A DNA stretch of 16,596 nucleotides from Candidatus Parcubacteria bacterium (GCA_023135505.1 JAGLTA010000119.1:1-16596); one strand, 5' to 3'. Counted from the first letter of the stretch, positions 1 through 6,996 are shown. The notes: generated from the letters alone by a model not told the origin. Made by a program: numbers and translations.

Positions 1-1128
1 AGCGGGGAGACAAAAGTTTTTAAAGGATTTCGCGTTCAGCATAACGACGCGCTAGGTCCGTTCAAGGGCGGAATAAGATATTCTCCGGAAGTTAATGTCT
101 CAGAAGTAAAGGCGCTTGCGGCGTGGATGACATGGAAGTGCGCCGCTGTCTGCATCCCTCTTGGCGGAGGAAAAGGAGGCGTTGTTGTTGATACTAAAAA
201 GTTATCCAAAAACGAATTGGAAAGGCTGTCTCGCGGTTATGTTCGGGCGTTTGCTGATTTTCTCGGTCCGCAAAAAGATATTCCAGCGCCTGATATGTAC
301 ACCACGCCGCAAATTATGGCATGGATGATGGATGAATTCAGCAGAATTAAGGGGTTTAATGTTCCAGGAGTCGTAACTGGAAAACCCTTAGAGGTTGGCG
401 GAACAAAAGGCAGGGGGCATGCCACTTCCCATGGAGGAATTTTTGTTTTAGAAAAAACACTGGAAAAATTAAAAATGGAAAAAAATGCTAAAATCGCCAT
501 TCAGGGATTTGGAAACGCCGGATCTTACGCTGCGGAAACACTTAAAAATAAGGGGTATAAAATTATAGCAGTTTCAGATTCAAAAGGAGGGATAATATGC
601 CAGAAGTCGGAAATCGGAGATCGGAGGTCGGACTGTTTGGATATTGAAAATATTATTAAGTTTAAAAAAAATACTGGGTCTGTGGTCGGATTTGATGAAA
701 CTGAAACGATAAGCAATGACGAACTATTAAAGCTTGAAGTTGATGTTTTAATCCCAGCGGCTGCAGAGAATGCAATTACTGAAAAAAACGCAGACAGAGT
801 AAAAGCAAAATTGATTATTGAATTAGCGAATGGTCCTGTTTCTCCTGAAGCGGATAAAATTTTAGAAAAAAGCGGAGTTGTTGTAATTCCGGATATTCTG
901 GCAAATGCCGGCGGCGTGATTGTAAGTTATTTTGAATTAGTCCAGAATACGCAGAATTATTATTGGACGGAAAAGAAGAATATTGAAAAGTTAAAGAAAA
1001 TAATAGAAACCGCTTTTGATAAAGTCTGGGCGAAAAAACTTGAATTAAATTCCAGTACGCGGATAGCGGCTCACGCTATAGCGGTTGAGCGCGTTGCCGC
1101 GGCGGAAAAATTAAGAAGAGGTTTGTAA
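1..1128 (+). CDS. Glu/Leu/Phe/Val-type dehydrogenase, 3' part (5' end outside window)
   Basis: NAD(P)-dependent oxidative deamination of an amino acid, most likely glutamate to 2-oxoglutarate, in the cytosol. The frame is open from base 1, so the gene is cut by the window edge; the 375 visible residues lack roughly the first 40 to 50 of a usual family member. Seen in order: the substrate-binding GPFKGGIRYSP motif (visible residues 19-29), then MTWKCAAV and PLGGGKGG with the catalytic lysine, PAPDMYT with the conserved Asp, and the Rossmann motif GFGNAG opening the nucleotide-binding domain. Near PDILANAGG the C-terminal domain is normal for the family. An ATG at 127 is internal to the family alignment and is not the start. 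Oddity: between VSDSKGGI and LDIENI a short stretch is encoded by a 7-bp tandem repeat (605-632) where relatives usually have a short loop. Substrate preference (Glu versus Leu/Phe) cannot be fixed by eye. Confidence 0.95.
   Translation, partial: SGETKVFKGFRVQHNDALGPFKGGIRYSPEVNVSEVKALAAWMTWKCAAVCIPLGGGKGGVVVDTKKLSKNELERLSRGYVRAFADFLGPQKDIPAPDMYTTPQIMAWMMDEFSRIKGFNVPGVVTGKPLEVGGTKGRGHATSHGGIFVLEKTLEKLKMEKNAKIAIQGFGNAGSYAAETLKNKGYKIIAVSDSKGGIICQKSEIGDRRSDCLDIENIIKFKKNTGSVVGFDETETISNDELLKLEVDVLIPAAAENAITEKNADRVKAKLIIELANGPVSPEADKILEKSGVVVIPDILANAGGVIVSYFELVQNTQNYYWTEKKNIEKLKKIIETAFDKVWAKKLELNSSTRIAAHAIAVERVAAAEKLRRGL
605..632 (+). repeat. 4 x 7-bp tandem repeat inside the dehydrogenase gene
   Basis: Four consecutive heptamers of form RRTCGGA: AGTCGGA, AATCGGA, GATCGGA, GGTCGGA. 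They encode the hydrophilic run KSEIGDRRSD in the dehydrogenase. The frame is kept with flanking bases although 28 is not a multiple of three. The repeat lies in a surface loop after the second Rossmann strand, so it is probably tolerated. Confidence 0.85.
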
Positions 1129-1211
1129 TAAATAAAAAAATAATTTTAATTTTTAATGAATTTGGCGATGAATAATTTTTTGTTCTTGCTGAATTCAATC
1201 AAGCAAAATTT

Positions 1212-2294
1212 ATGAAAAAATCATTTATTTTAGCGTTAATCTGCTGCTCTGTTTTGGCTTTGCCTATGCTGGCATCAATGCAAAAAAAAATTGACATTGA
1301 GAATAAAAAAAGCGGAGTAGACTGGTCAAAACCGATAAAAGCGAAAAATGTAAAGATAGTTAAAAAGGTTTCCATTTCAGATGTTAACGAAGAGATGAAA
1401 GGCAAGTCGCCTGCTTCAAGGGCAGATAAAAAGAAAAAACCGGTTGTGGAAAAAGTTGCAACGGGAGATTTAGGCAGTCTCGCTACTGGCAATAAATATG
1501 CCGTGGTAATCGGAGTTTGCGATTATCCCGGCAACACATCGGCTGATCTTTGCTGGGCAGACGGGGATTCGTTAAATATGTTTGAGGCGCTAACCACGCT
1601 TTACGGATATACTTCAGAAAATATTTATTTATTAAGAGATACAAATCCTAATCGTCTTGATATTACCGACGGACCAGCCACCTTTAATGGGATTGAAGAT
1701 GCCGTATCGGAAATAGGAACTAAAGTAAAATCGGGAGATGAAATAGTGTTCTTTTTTAGCGGACATGGCGGCTGGGTTCGCGATGATGAAGGCAATCCTA
1801 TAGATCAGTACCCCGTCGATGAAATTGATGATAGGGATGAAGCAATCATTGTTCACAACGGCTCTGAAATGGTTGGAATATCTGATGATATGCTTCAAAA
1901 TTGGTTTAGCGGTTTCGCGGCTACAAGGATTGTTTTTATTTTTGATACCTGTCTTGCCGGCGGAATGAATGACTTAGCCGATGAAGAATCGTCCGATAAC
2001 GGTAGAGTTGTTGTTATGGCAACAGAAGAAGACAAGTCAGCATATGTATATTCAAGAGGAATTGAAGGGATAGAAGAAGGCGAAGGAGTATTCAGCCGCT
2101 ATTTTGTTAATGAGGGAATGTTGCAGGGCTTAGCAGATGAATATGATCACGATGGCAATATTAGCATCCAAGATGTGGTTATAGAAGAAGCGTTTGACTA
2201 TGCAAAAACAAGCATACCTTTGAAAATACCTTTTTTAAAGAGAAGGCAAATACCTGTTATAAACGATAAATTCGAAAACGATCTTCTCTTGTAA
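1212..2294 (+). CDS. Secreted caspase-like peptidase (family C14, metacaspase-type)
   Basis: Predicted cysteine peptidase of clan CD acting outside the cytoplasmic membrane. The 360-residue product starts with a signal peptide (KK, then hydrophobic residues 4-21), followed by a lysine-rich linker (about 24-90). The catalytic domain begins at KYAVVIGVCDYP (95-106). The dyad is His185 in FFSGHGGW and Cys247 in FIFDTCLAGG, both in the usual C14 context. An acidic loop (DEIDDRDEAI, 203-212) precedes the strand leading to the Cys, as in calcium-activated metacaspases. Near the C-terminus DHDGNISIQD (312-321) has the spacing of an EF-hand/dockerin calcium loop. The start at 1212 is favoured because it places the signal peptide exactly at the N-terminus; no strong ribosome binding site is visible. 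It is followed by its own terminator, so it is probably a single-gene unit. Substrate and role are unknown; metacaspases usually cut after Arg or Lys. Confidence 0.9.
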   Translation: MKKSFILALICCSVLALPMLASMQKKIDIENKKSGVDWSKPIKAKNVKIVKKVSISDVNEEMKGKSPASRADKKKKPVVEKVATGDLGSLATGNKYAVVIGVCDYPGNTSADLCWADGDSLNMFEALTTLYGYTSENIYLLRDTNPNRLDITDGPATFNGIEDAVSEIGTKVKSGDEIVFFFSGHGGWVRDDEGNPIDQYPVDEIDDRDEAIIVHNGSEMVGISDDMLQNWFSGFAATRIVFIFDTCLAGGMNDLADEESSDNGRVVVMATEEDKSAYVYSRGIEGIEEGEGVFSRYFVNEGMLQGLADEYDHDGNISIQDVVIEEAFDYAKTSIPLKIPFLKRRQIPVINDKFENDLLL

Positions 2295-2314
2295 TTTTTA
2301 TTAGAAAAATAAGC

Positions 2315-2351
2315 AAAAAAACAGACCTTATTTGTAGCGGTCTGTTTTTTT
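2315..2351 (+). terminator. Rho-independent terminator after the caspase-like gene
   Basis: Stem ACAGACC (2321-2327) pairs perfectly with GGTCTGT (2339-2345) around an 11-nt loop. It is preceded by an A-run and followed by seven T (2345-2351). The A and T tracts could also extend the stem, making it partly bidirectional, although the next gene is also on the plus strand. Confidence 0.88.
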
Positions 2352-2366
2352 AATATGAATTTAATA

Positions 2367-2394
2367 TTGCATATTTATTTAAAAAAGATAAAAT
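2367..2394 (+). promoter_or_regulatory. Possible sigma70-type promoter for the HAD phosphatase gene
   Basis: TTGCAT (2367-2372) and TAAAAT (2389-2394) are separated by 16 bp, just after a terminator and about 30 bp before the ATG. The stretch is so AT-rich that chance matches are likely, so this is only suggestive. Confidence 0.4.
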
Positions 2395-2426
2395 AATAAA
2401 TAGATATAAAAATAAATATAAAAATT

Positions 2427-3044
2427 ATGCAAGATATTTTAATTTTTGACTATGACGGCGTTTTCGTCGATTCAATGGATGTTGTGTTGAGCATACATAA
2501 CAATTTGTGCGATAAGTATAATTTATGCGGTATTAAAGGAGAGGGGGCATTTAAAGATATGTTTGATGACAATTTTTATAAATCCATGGTAAATATCGGC
2601 GCTTCAGAGCAAAAAATAAGATTAGTCATCAGTGAATTTGAAAACGAATCATTAAAACAGAAGAGTGAAATTAAATTATTTCCTGATATTAAGCAGATGC
2701 TTGATAAATTATCAAAAAAATACGGAATGATTATTGTTACTTCTGCCTCAAGCCCTGTTGTTTCTGATTTTTTAGAAATTCACAAAATTCAGCATATTGA
2801 CAGAGTTATCGGGATTGAGCAAGAAAGGAGTAAAATTAAAAAAATTTTATCAGTAAAAGCGGATTATCCCGCAAGTGAAATATATTATATAGGCGATACG
2901 AAGGGAGATATGATTGAGGGGCAAAAAGCCGGCGTAAAGACAATAGCAACGACTTGGGGCTATCATAGCAGGGAGAGATTAGAAACGGCAGATCCTGATT
3001 ATATTGTTGACGCTCCAATGGAGTTGGTGAGCATATTAGTTTAA
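2427..3044 (+). CDS. HAD-superfamily hydrolase, phosphoglycolate phosphatase/beta-PGM-like
   Basis: Cytosolic phosphatase or phosphomutase of the haloacid dehalogenase superfamily, 205 residues, a normal length for the group. All four motifs are visible: motif I FDYDGVFVDS with nucleophile Asp8 and acid/base Asp10; motif II IIVTSAS (Thr105 or Ser106); a lysine near 136-139 for motif III; motif IV YYIGDTKGDM with Asp157 and Asp161 for magnesium. The helical cap lies between residues about 18 and 80, as in the phosphoglycolate phosphatase subgroup. The final part (TTWGYHSRERLETADPDYIV) also matches that subgroup. The substrate cannot be told from sequence; small phosphosugars or phosphoglycolate are typical. 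A membrane-protein gene follows 21 bp after the stop. Confidence 0.92.
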   Translation: MQDILIFDYDGVFVDSMDVVLSIHNNLCDKYNLCGIKGEGAFKDMFDDNFYKSMVNIGASEQKIRLVISEFENESLKQKSEIKLFPDIKQMLDKLSKKYGMIIVTSASSPVVSDFLEIHKIQHIDRVIGIEQERSKIKKILSVKADYPASEIYYIGDTKGDMIEGQKAGVKTIATTWGYHSRERLETADPDYIVDAPMELVSILV

Positions 3045-3065
3045 ATTTATTTAACATAATTTAAT

Positions 3066-3497
3066 ATGTACAAATCAATTATTACAGCATTTTTTGCTTT
3101 AATCGCGAATTTTATATTTATTTTTTGCCTGTTTTTTGTTCCGGTGATTAACCAATTTTTCATGGGTTCTAAAGTTTTTTTAATCCCTTTCGCTGTTTTT
3201 TTTCTGTTAGGATTAGTTTTAACGATTTTAGTTTTTAAAAGCAAGATTAAGGGAAAATTGAAAAAATTTTTGCTTCTAACTGGAATTTCCGCGTTCGGAA
3301 TGTTCGCTGCTATCTTGCTGCATAATCTGATTTACGGGACTTTTATCTATATTTTCGGCGATAATATCTGGGACAGAATCGGAACAGGCGACGAGCCGAT
3401 TTTCTTTTTTATCGGGATTATAATCTGCCCGCTCGGATTTTTAATCGGCGCGATCGGGAGTGCCGCGATTTTGATTAAAGATAAAAATAAAAAATAA
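3066..3497 (+). CDS. Small membrane protein, four predicted transmembrane helices
   Basis: Not recognised as any named family. The 143-residue product is almost wholly hydrophobic, with four likely membrane helices at about residues 5-27, 34-57, 68-92 and 108-137, and basic connecting and terminal segments (KSKIKGKLKK at 58-67, KDKNKK at the end). The loop DNIWDRIGTGDEP between helices 3 and 4 is the only notable polar segment. The ATG at 3066 sits 21 bp after the HAD stop, so the two may be co-transcribed. The regular codon structure supports a real gene; function is unknown. Confidence 0.75.
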   Translation: MYKSIITAFFALIANFIFIFCLFFVPVINQFFMGSKVFLIPFAVFFLLGLVLTILVFKSKIKGKLKKFLLLTGISAFGMFAAILLHNLIYGTFIYIFGDNIWDRIGTGDEPIFFFIGIIICPLGFLIGAIGSAAILIKDKNKK

Positions 3498-3524
3498 TAA
3501 TTAGAGTTATAGGGCATATCTATC

Positions 3525-3536
3525 TGTCGGGCGACA
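3525..3536. repeat. Small GC-rich palindrome in the gap before the nitroreductase gene
   Basis: TGTCGGGCGACA forms a short hairpin or palindrome inside a very AT-rich 67-bp gap, with weakly symmetric flanks (ATATCTATC on the left, TAAATATAT on the right). It could be an operator or a relic of a dispersed repeat; no T-run follows, so it is not a standard terminator. Confidence 0.45.
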
Positions 3537-3564
3537 TAAATATATCAATCTTATTGATTAAACT

Positions 3565-4299
3565 ATGGAGAATAAAACAAAAAAGCGCATTTTAATGTTA
3601 ATTATAATTCTGGCAGCCGCATGTATAATATTCACCGTCTTGTTTTTATTATTAAATATAAAAGATAAATTTATGCCAAATAATGAGACAAATTATGAGG
3701 CAGAAATAATAGAACTGCCAGATCCTAAGTATGATAGCGAAACCTCGGTTGAAGAAGCTTTGCTGAAAAGGAGATCTGTAAGGCGCTATAGCGGAGAGCC
3801 GATAACTATTCCTGAAGCATCACAGCTTCTTTGGGCCGCGCAGGGAATTACAGACCAGACAAAAGGATTTAGAACAGCTCCGTCCGCCGGAGCTCTTTAT
3901 CCGCTTGAGGTTTATATTGTCGCGGGAAATGTAAACGGTATTCAGGACGGAGTTTATAAATATGAGATTAAGGAACATAAACTGAGGAGAATTTTAGCAG
4001 GAGATAAACGGCGCGAATTATGCGATGCCGCTCTTAGCCAGTATTCAGTTAAAGACGCCGCGGCAGTTATAGTTTTTTCCGCGGTCTATGAGCGGACAAC
4101 TGTCAAATACGGAGAAAAAGGCGTAAGATACGCGAATATGGAAGCCGGGCATGCGGCTCAAAATGTCTATTTGCAAGCAGCCTCTCTTGATTTAGGAACA
4201 GTAGTAATCGGCGCTTTTGACAGCGAAGAAATAAAAAAGATTTTAAATATGCCAGAAGAGGAAAATCCTTTGTATCTAATGCCTGTCGGGCGGAAATAA
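3565..4299 (+). CDS. SagB-type nitroreductase-family oxidoreductase, membrane anchored
   Basis: FMN-dependent oxidoreductase of the nitroreductase superfamily, SagB/thiazole-oxidase branch. The 244-residue product has an N-terminal membrane helix (about 8-30, after basic residues 4-8), so the catalytic domain is tethered to the membrane, probably on the outer face since the segment resembles an uncleaved signal anchor. The domain starts at SVEEALLKRRSVRRYSGEPIT (61-81), with the RRSVR flavin-phosphate motif (69-73). PSAGALYPLEVYIV (106-119) is the SagB-type signature. The final YLMPVGRK is the usual C-terminal strand. Relatives in peptide-modification clusters oxidise azolines, but no cyclodehydratase or precursor gene is in the window, so a stand-alone redox role is more likely. 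The ATG at 3565 is the only start that keeps the full anchor. Confidence 0.9.
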   Translation: MENKTKKRILMLIIILAAACIIFTVLFLLLNIKDKFMPNNETNYEAEIIELPDPKYDSETSVEEALLKRRSVRRYSGEPITIPEASQLLWAAQGITDQTKGFRTAPSAGALYPLEVYIVAGNVNGIQDGVYKYEIKEHKLRRILAGDKRRELCDAALSQYSVKDAAAVIVFSAVYERTTVKYGEKGVRYANMEAGHAAQNVYLQAASLDLGTVVIGAFDSEEIKKILNMPEEENPLYLMPVGRK

Positions 4300-4366
4300 G
4301 TTTAGCGCTTGAATTCAAATGCTCAAAATTGGCTCGGAATGATATCAAAAAACTATTTAGGCGAAG

Positions 4367-4395
4367 TTGATTTTTAAGCGTGTGAGTGGTAAAAT
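4367..4395 (+). promoter_or_regulatory. Probable promoter of the restriction-modification remnant
   Basis: TTGATT (4367-4372) and TAAAAT (4390-4395) are 17 bp apart, and TGG directly before the -10 gives an extended -10 element. It lies 35 bp before the ATG of the truncated methyltransferase and would drive the whole 4430-6884 set. Confidence 0.5.
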
Positions 4396-4429
4396 GAATA
4401 TAAAAAAAATGATGTAAATTTTAAAAATT

Positions 4430-4684
4430 ATGGCAGCAAAAAATAAAATTTTAAGCAATGTAAAAAATAAGCCTTATTTTAGAAAGGATAGTTTTGTTTT
4501 GTATAAAAGTGATTGCTTAAAAATTTTAGAGCAAATTCCTGAAAATTCCATTGATATGATTTTCGTGGATCCGCCTTATTTTTTATCGTCAGGGACTTTC
4601 AGCTGCCAAAACGGAAAAATGGTGAGTGTTAAAAAAGCCGATTGGGATTTAAGCAACGGGCTGAAAAAAGATTTTGAGTTTTAA
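4430..4684 (+). pseudogene. N-terminal fragment of a DpnA-like N6-adenine DNA methyltransferase
   Basis: Only the first 84 residues remain of what should be a protein of about 250 to 300. The catalytic DPPY motif (47-50) within SIDMIFVDPPYFLSSG and the following CQNGKMVSVKKADWD (59-73) are typical of beta-class, DpnA-type methyltransferases that modify adenine, often in GATC. The order (DPPY first) is that of the beta class; the AdoMet-binding FxGxG motif and target-recognition domain that should follow are absent. The frame stops at TAA after DFEF, where relatives continue with a conserved NLxW-type segment. Dropping one T at 4678-4682 would add only NLFNFKKI before another stop, so a deletion rather than just a frameshift is needed. 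The product cannot be an active methyltransferase. The next gene starts 21 bp later. Confidence 0.85.
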
Positions 4685-4705
4685 TTTATTTAATTTCAAA
4701 AAAAT

Positions 4706-5431
4706 ATGAATCAACATGAATTCGTTATAAAAACAATGAAAAAATATGGCGGATATGCAACACTTGGTTTTTTAAATCAAAATGTTGATATTTCCAATTG
4801 GAAAACAAAAACACCATTTGCAACTATTAGACGCATCGTTCAAGATGAAAGATTTTTCTTTAAAATAAGACCGGGACTTTGGGCATTAAAAACTTATAAA
4901 AATAAATTGCCTGAAAATATTTTTCCAACAGAAAAAATTTCTAAAGACAAGCGAGAAGAGTTTAATCATTCATATTATCAGGGATTACTGGCAGAAATAG
5001 GAAATCTTAAAAAACAAGAAACATTCGTTCCGTATCAAGATAAAAATAAAAAATATTTAGAAAAAAAGTTGTCTGAAATAACAACAATTGAAAAGTTTTA
5101 TGATTTTACTTATAAAAATTTATCAAGATATGCTATAACAATTGATGTAAGTTGGTTTAATGAAAGAAAAATGCCATCTAGTTTTTTTGAGGTAGAGCAC
5201 TCCACAGACATTAAAAATTCTCTTGGTAAATTTGTTCAGTTGCAAGATTTTCATACAAAATTTTATATTGTAGCTGATATCGCCAGGAAGAGAGAGTATG
5301 AAGATAAATTAAATTTAAGCATGTTTAAATCTGTTCAGAGTAGAGTTAATTTTATTGATTATGAAAGTTTATCTAATTGGCATACAAAAAGTTTTGAAGT
5401 ATATGAATTAGAAAATAATTTTAAATTATAA
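4706..5431 (+). CDS. Winged-helix protein with PD-(D/E)XK-like nuclease core, probable restriction endonuclease
   Basis: Predicted DNA-cutting enzyme of 241 residues that looks complete. Residues 1-62 form a HARE-HTH-like winged helix (GGYATLGFLNQNVDIS, then TKTPFATIRRIVQ and FFKIRPGLWAL), a module often attached to restriction enzymes. The C-terminal part has the PD-(D/E)XK layout: helix QGLLAEIG with Glu97, then strand ITIDVSW with Asp147, then strand FFEVEHSTDI with Glu162 and Glu164, where an E-x-E replaces the usual E-x-K as in several restriction families. A helix (NSLGKFVQLQDF) and strand FYIVAD follow, as expected for the fold. It sits between a truncated methyltransferase and a broken nuclease, and the next gene begins 4 bp after its stop. 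If active without its methyltransferase it would be toxic unless the genome lacks or protects its site. Base composition is more AT-rich than recQ. The fold call is from motif pattern only. Confidence 0.7.
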   Translation: MNQHEFVIKTMKKYGGYATLGFLNQNVDISNWKTKTPFATIRRIVQDERFFFKIRPGLWALKTYKNKLPENIFPTEKISKDKREEFNHSYYQGLLAEIGNLKKQETFVPYQDKNKKYLEKKLSEITTIEKFYDFTYKNLSRYAITIDVSWFNERKMPSSFFEVEHSTDIKNSLGKFVQLQDFHTKFYIVADIARKREYEDKLNLSMFKSVQSRVNFIDYESLSNWHTKSFEVYELENNFKL

Positions 5432-5435
5432 AAAA

Positions 5436-5630
5436 ATGAAAGAAATTACAGTGCCACCAGTGATAGCAAAATTAATTTTAAGATTTAACACATCTGATAA
5501 TTTGATAGTTATGTGCAGGGGGTATAATGAAGATGATAAAAATTTTACAGAATTAGTTTATGAAGATGATAAAGATTTAGATTTTTATGATAAAGAGGAT
5601 TACCCAGAATTTCAATTATGGTGGAAATAA
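5436..5630 (+). CDS. Small acidic protein of unknown function (64 residues)
   Basis: Not recognised. It starts at an ATG 4 bp after the preceding nuclease gene, so it is probably translated with it. The product is acidic, especially at residues 31-57 (runs such as NEDDKN and EDDKDLDFYDKED), and ends in FQLWWK. Its small size, charge and tight coupling to a nuclease gene would suit an inhibitor or DNA mimic, but that is speculation. Its 3' end lies just at the point where recognisable MutH-like sequence begins in another frame, so the C-terminus may be an artefact of the deletion that joined the two. Confidence 0.5.
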   Translation: MKEITVPPVIAKLILRFNTSDNLIVMCRGYNEDDKNFTELVYEDDKDLDFYDKEDYPEFQLWWK

Positions 5631-6105
5631 ACAAGTATCAAATGGTTTAGGGTTTGAATTAAAATCAGTTTCTTATAAAAAATTGAAAAGCGGCAAAATA
5701 GTCCCAAAAGAGACAATGGCAATTACTATGATAAATCCAGCAGTGCTCGAAGAAACTTCATTTTTTAAAAGTCATTGCTGGGATAAATTAAAAATGATAG
5801 TTTTTTGCGCTGTTATGTGGCACAAAGAAGATAAATCAAAAGCAGAACTTTTAGGCATTAAATCTTTTGATATGTTGGACGATGAAAAATTAATTAAAGA
5901 AATTGAAAAAGATTACGAATTTATCAGGAGCAAATTAATATCTAAAGGCTTTAAAAGTCTAAAGGGTAAAGACGGAAAGTGGATACAAACAAGAACAAAA
6001 GGAACTGGCGGAATAAATCCAAAAACTGGCAAGAAAAGACCGCAAACAAGAGCTTTTTACGCAAGACCAAAATTAATAAAAGAAATTTTTGGCGAAAGTT
6101 TTTAA
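5587..6105 (+). pseudogene. MutH/Sau3AI-like restriction endonuclease, N-terminus deleted
   Basis: Recognisable homology starts at about 5626 and runs to the stop at 6105. LGFELKSVSYKKLKSGK holds the E-x-K pair (Glu24 and Lys26 counted from the ATG at 5587), PKETMAITMINP matches the next strand with a conserved lysine, and TRAFYARPKLIKEIF near the end matches the C-terminal signature of MutH and Sau3AI. In active members an Asp lies seven residues before the Glu in a PDF-type motif; here that position is Val, and the N-terminal half with the GxxGxxxE helix is missing. The ATG at 5587 overlaps the preceding gene by 44 bp and adds unrelated residues, so this is a truncated remnant joined by deletion. 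Sau3AI-type enzymes cut GATC, matching the DpnA-like fragment upstream. The remnant should be catalytically dead. Confidence 0.72.
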
Positions 6106-6107
6106 AA

Positions 6108-6200
6108 TATAATCCAATAAAAAGCAATGTTGTTGAGTTGGCTGAATTTTTTGATGTTGATGTTGTGGATTTGTTAAAGGAGGGTAAAAAAGGTAAATAA
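6108..6200 (+). pseudogene. Possible C-terminal remnant of a Cro/C1-type HTH regulator
   Basis: In a frame different from the MutH-like remnant, the sequence right after its stop reads NPIKSNVVELAEFFDVDVVDLLKE, followed by a basic tail and TAA. This resembles the last two helices of XRE-family HTH proteins (pattern NPxxxxLxxLAxxFxVxxxxLL). The first helices, including the recognition helix, are absent, as the sequence upstream codes for MutH-like protein in another frame. It would fit the controller protein of an R-M system. The stretch is only about 30 codons, so the assignment is weak. Confidence 0.4.
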
Positions 6201-6218
6201 AATTGTTTAAAAATTTTT

Positions 6219-6884
6219 ATGGATGAGGAAATTAAAAGATTGGTAGATCTAACTACTATTATCAGAGTAGATAATAACAAAACTAGAAAAGTTGAATTTG
6301 GCGATGAATGTGCCGTAAGCCGTTTTTCCACAAATCAGAGTAATCAAATTAACTTAGAAGAATTGGAAAAATATTGGAATAAAAAATGGGAATCTTTCAA
6401 TAATATATGGAACAGAGAAAGGCAAAATTACAGATTTTTTTATGATATTTTTCAATTATTTTATTATAGTTTTTATCAATTAAAACAAAATAAAGTTGCA
6501 TCAATTCAGAATTGCCGTAATCCCAATAAAATGATTTTATATAACAATCTTGAGGGCGTTAATTTACATGGCGTTTATAATTATGGCAAGAAATGCATTG
6601 ATTTGGTAAAAAAATTTAAAACAGAAAATACATTAAATACTAGTGAAAGAAAATTTATAAAAAAATTTTCAGAAACAAGAAATAAACTTTTGGAACACAA
6701 TTTTAATCCAAATGGTTTCAAATTAAAAATTGATCCGAGTATATGGAGTTTAGCAGGAACAAACTCTTTTATGGATATCATAATACATGGAATAAAAGAA
6801 CGAGAATATGATGTCCGCATTGATTACTATGAAGATTATTATAAGCTAGAAAATATTTTAGTAAAAATAATAAAGAAATTTTAA
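6219..6884 (+). CDS. Unknown protein with HEPN-like RX5H motif, in the R-M region
   Basis: Not a family I can name. The 221-residue product is predicted mainly helical, rich in Asn, Lys and aromatic residues, with no signal peptide or membrane segment. The most telling part is KFSETRNKLLEHN (149-161): a helix carrying R154-N155 and H160, the R-x(4-6)-H arrangement typical of HEPN RNases found in toxin-antitoxin and defence loci. The rest of the domain cannot be verified by eye. The C-terminal part (SLAGTNSFMDIIIHGIKEREYDV, then aromatic DYYEDYYKL) looks conserved in style. It starts 18 bp after the HTH remnant and is followed 16 bp later by a methyltransferase fragment, so it sits in the middle of the defence remnant. 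It seems intact. Confidence 0.6.
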   Translation: MDEEIKRLVDLTTIIRVDNNKTRKVEFGDECAVSRFSTNQSNQINLEELEKYWNKKWESFNNIWNRERQNYRFFYDIFQLFYYSFYQLKQNKVASIQNCRNPNKMILYNNLEGVNLHGVYNYGKKCIDLVKKFKTENTLNTSERKFIKKFSETRNKLLEHNFNPNGFKLKIDPSIWSLAGTNSFMDIIIHGIKEREYDVRIDYYEDYYKLENILVKIIKKF

Positions 6885-6900
6885 TCATAAGAATTTTATC

Positions 6901-6996
6901 ATGAACTACATCGGCTCAAAATTATCATTTCTTGAATTTTTGGAAAATTCAATCAATAACCTTGAATTACGAAATGTCTTTGCGAGAAGGCGATAG
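6901..6996 (+). pseudogene. N-terminal stub of a D12-class N6-adenine DNA methyltransferase
   Basis: The ATG at 6901 opens a frame reading MNYIGSKLSFLEFLENSI, the standard N-terminus of D12-class (alpha) adenine methyltransferases in which YIGSK corresponds to the AdoMet-binding start. After about 24 codons the frame enters the hairpin element at 6975 and hits TAG at 6994-6996 within it. No trace of the rest of the enzyme (FxGxG, DPPY) is seen before recQ. This is the second adenine methyltransferase in the region reduced to its N-terminus. Confidence 0.72.

Noticed and set aside
4314..4383. Open stretch after the nitroreductase reading NWLGMISKNYLGEVDF to a stop
   Set aside because: Only about 23 codons with no start and no recognisable homology; it could be a remnant but cannot be supported, and it overlaps the likely promoter.
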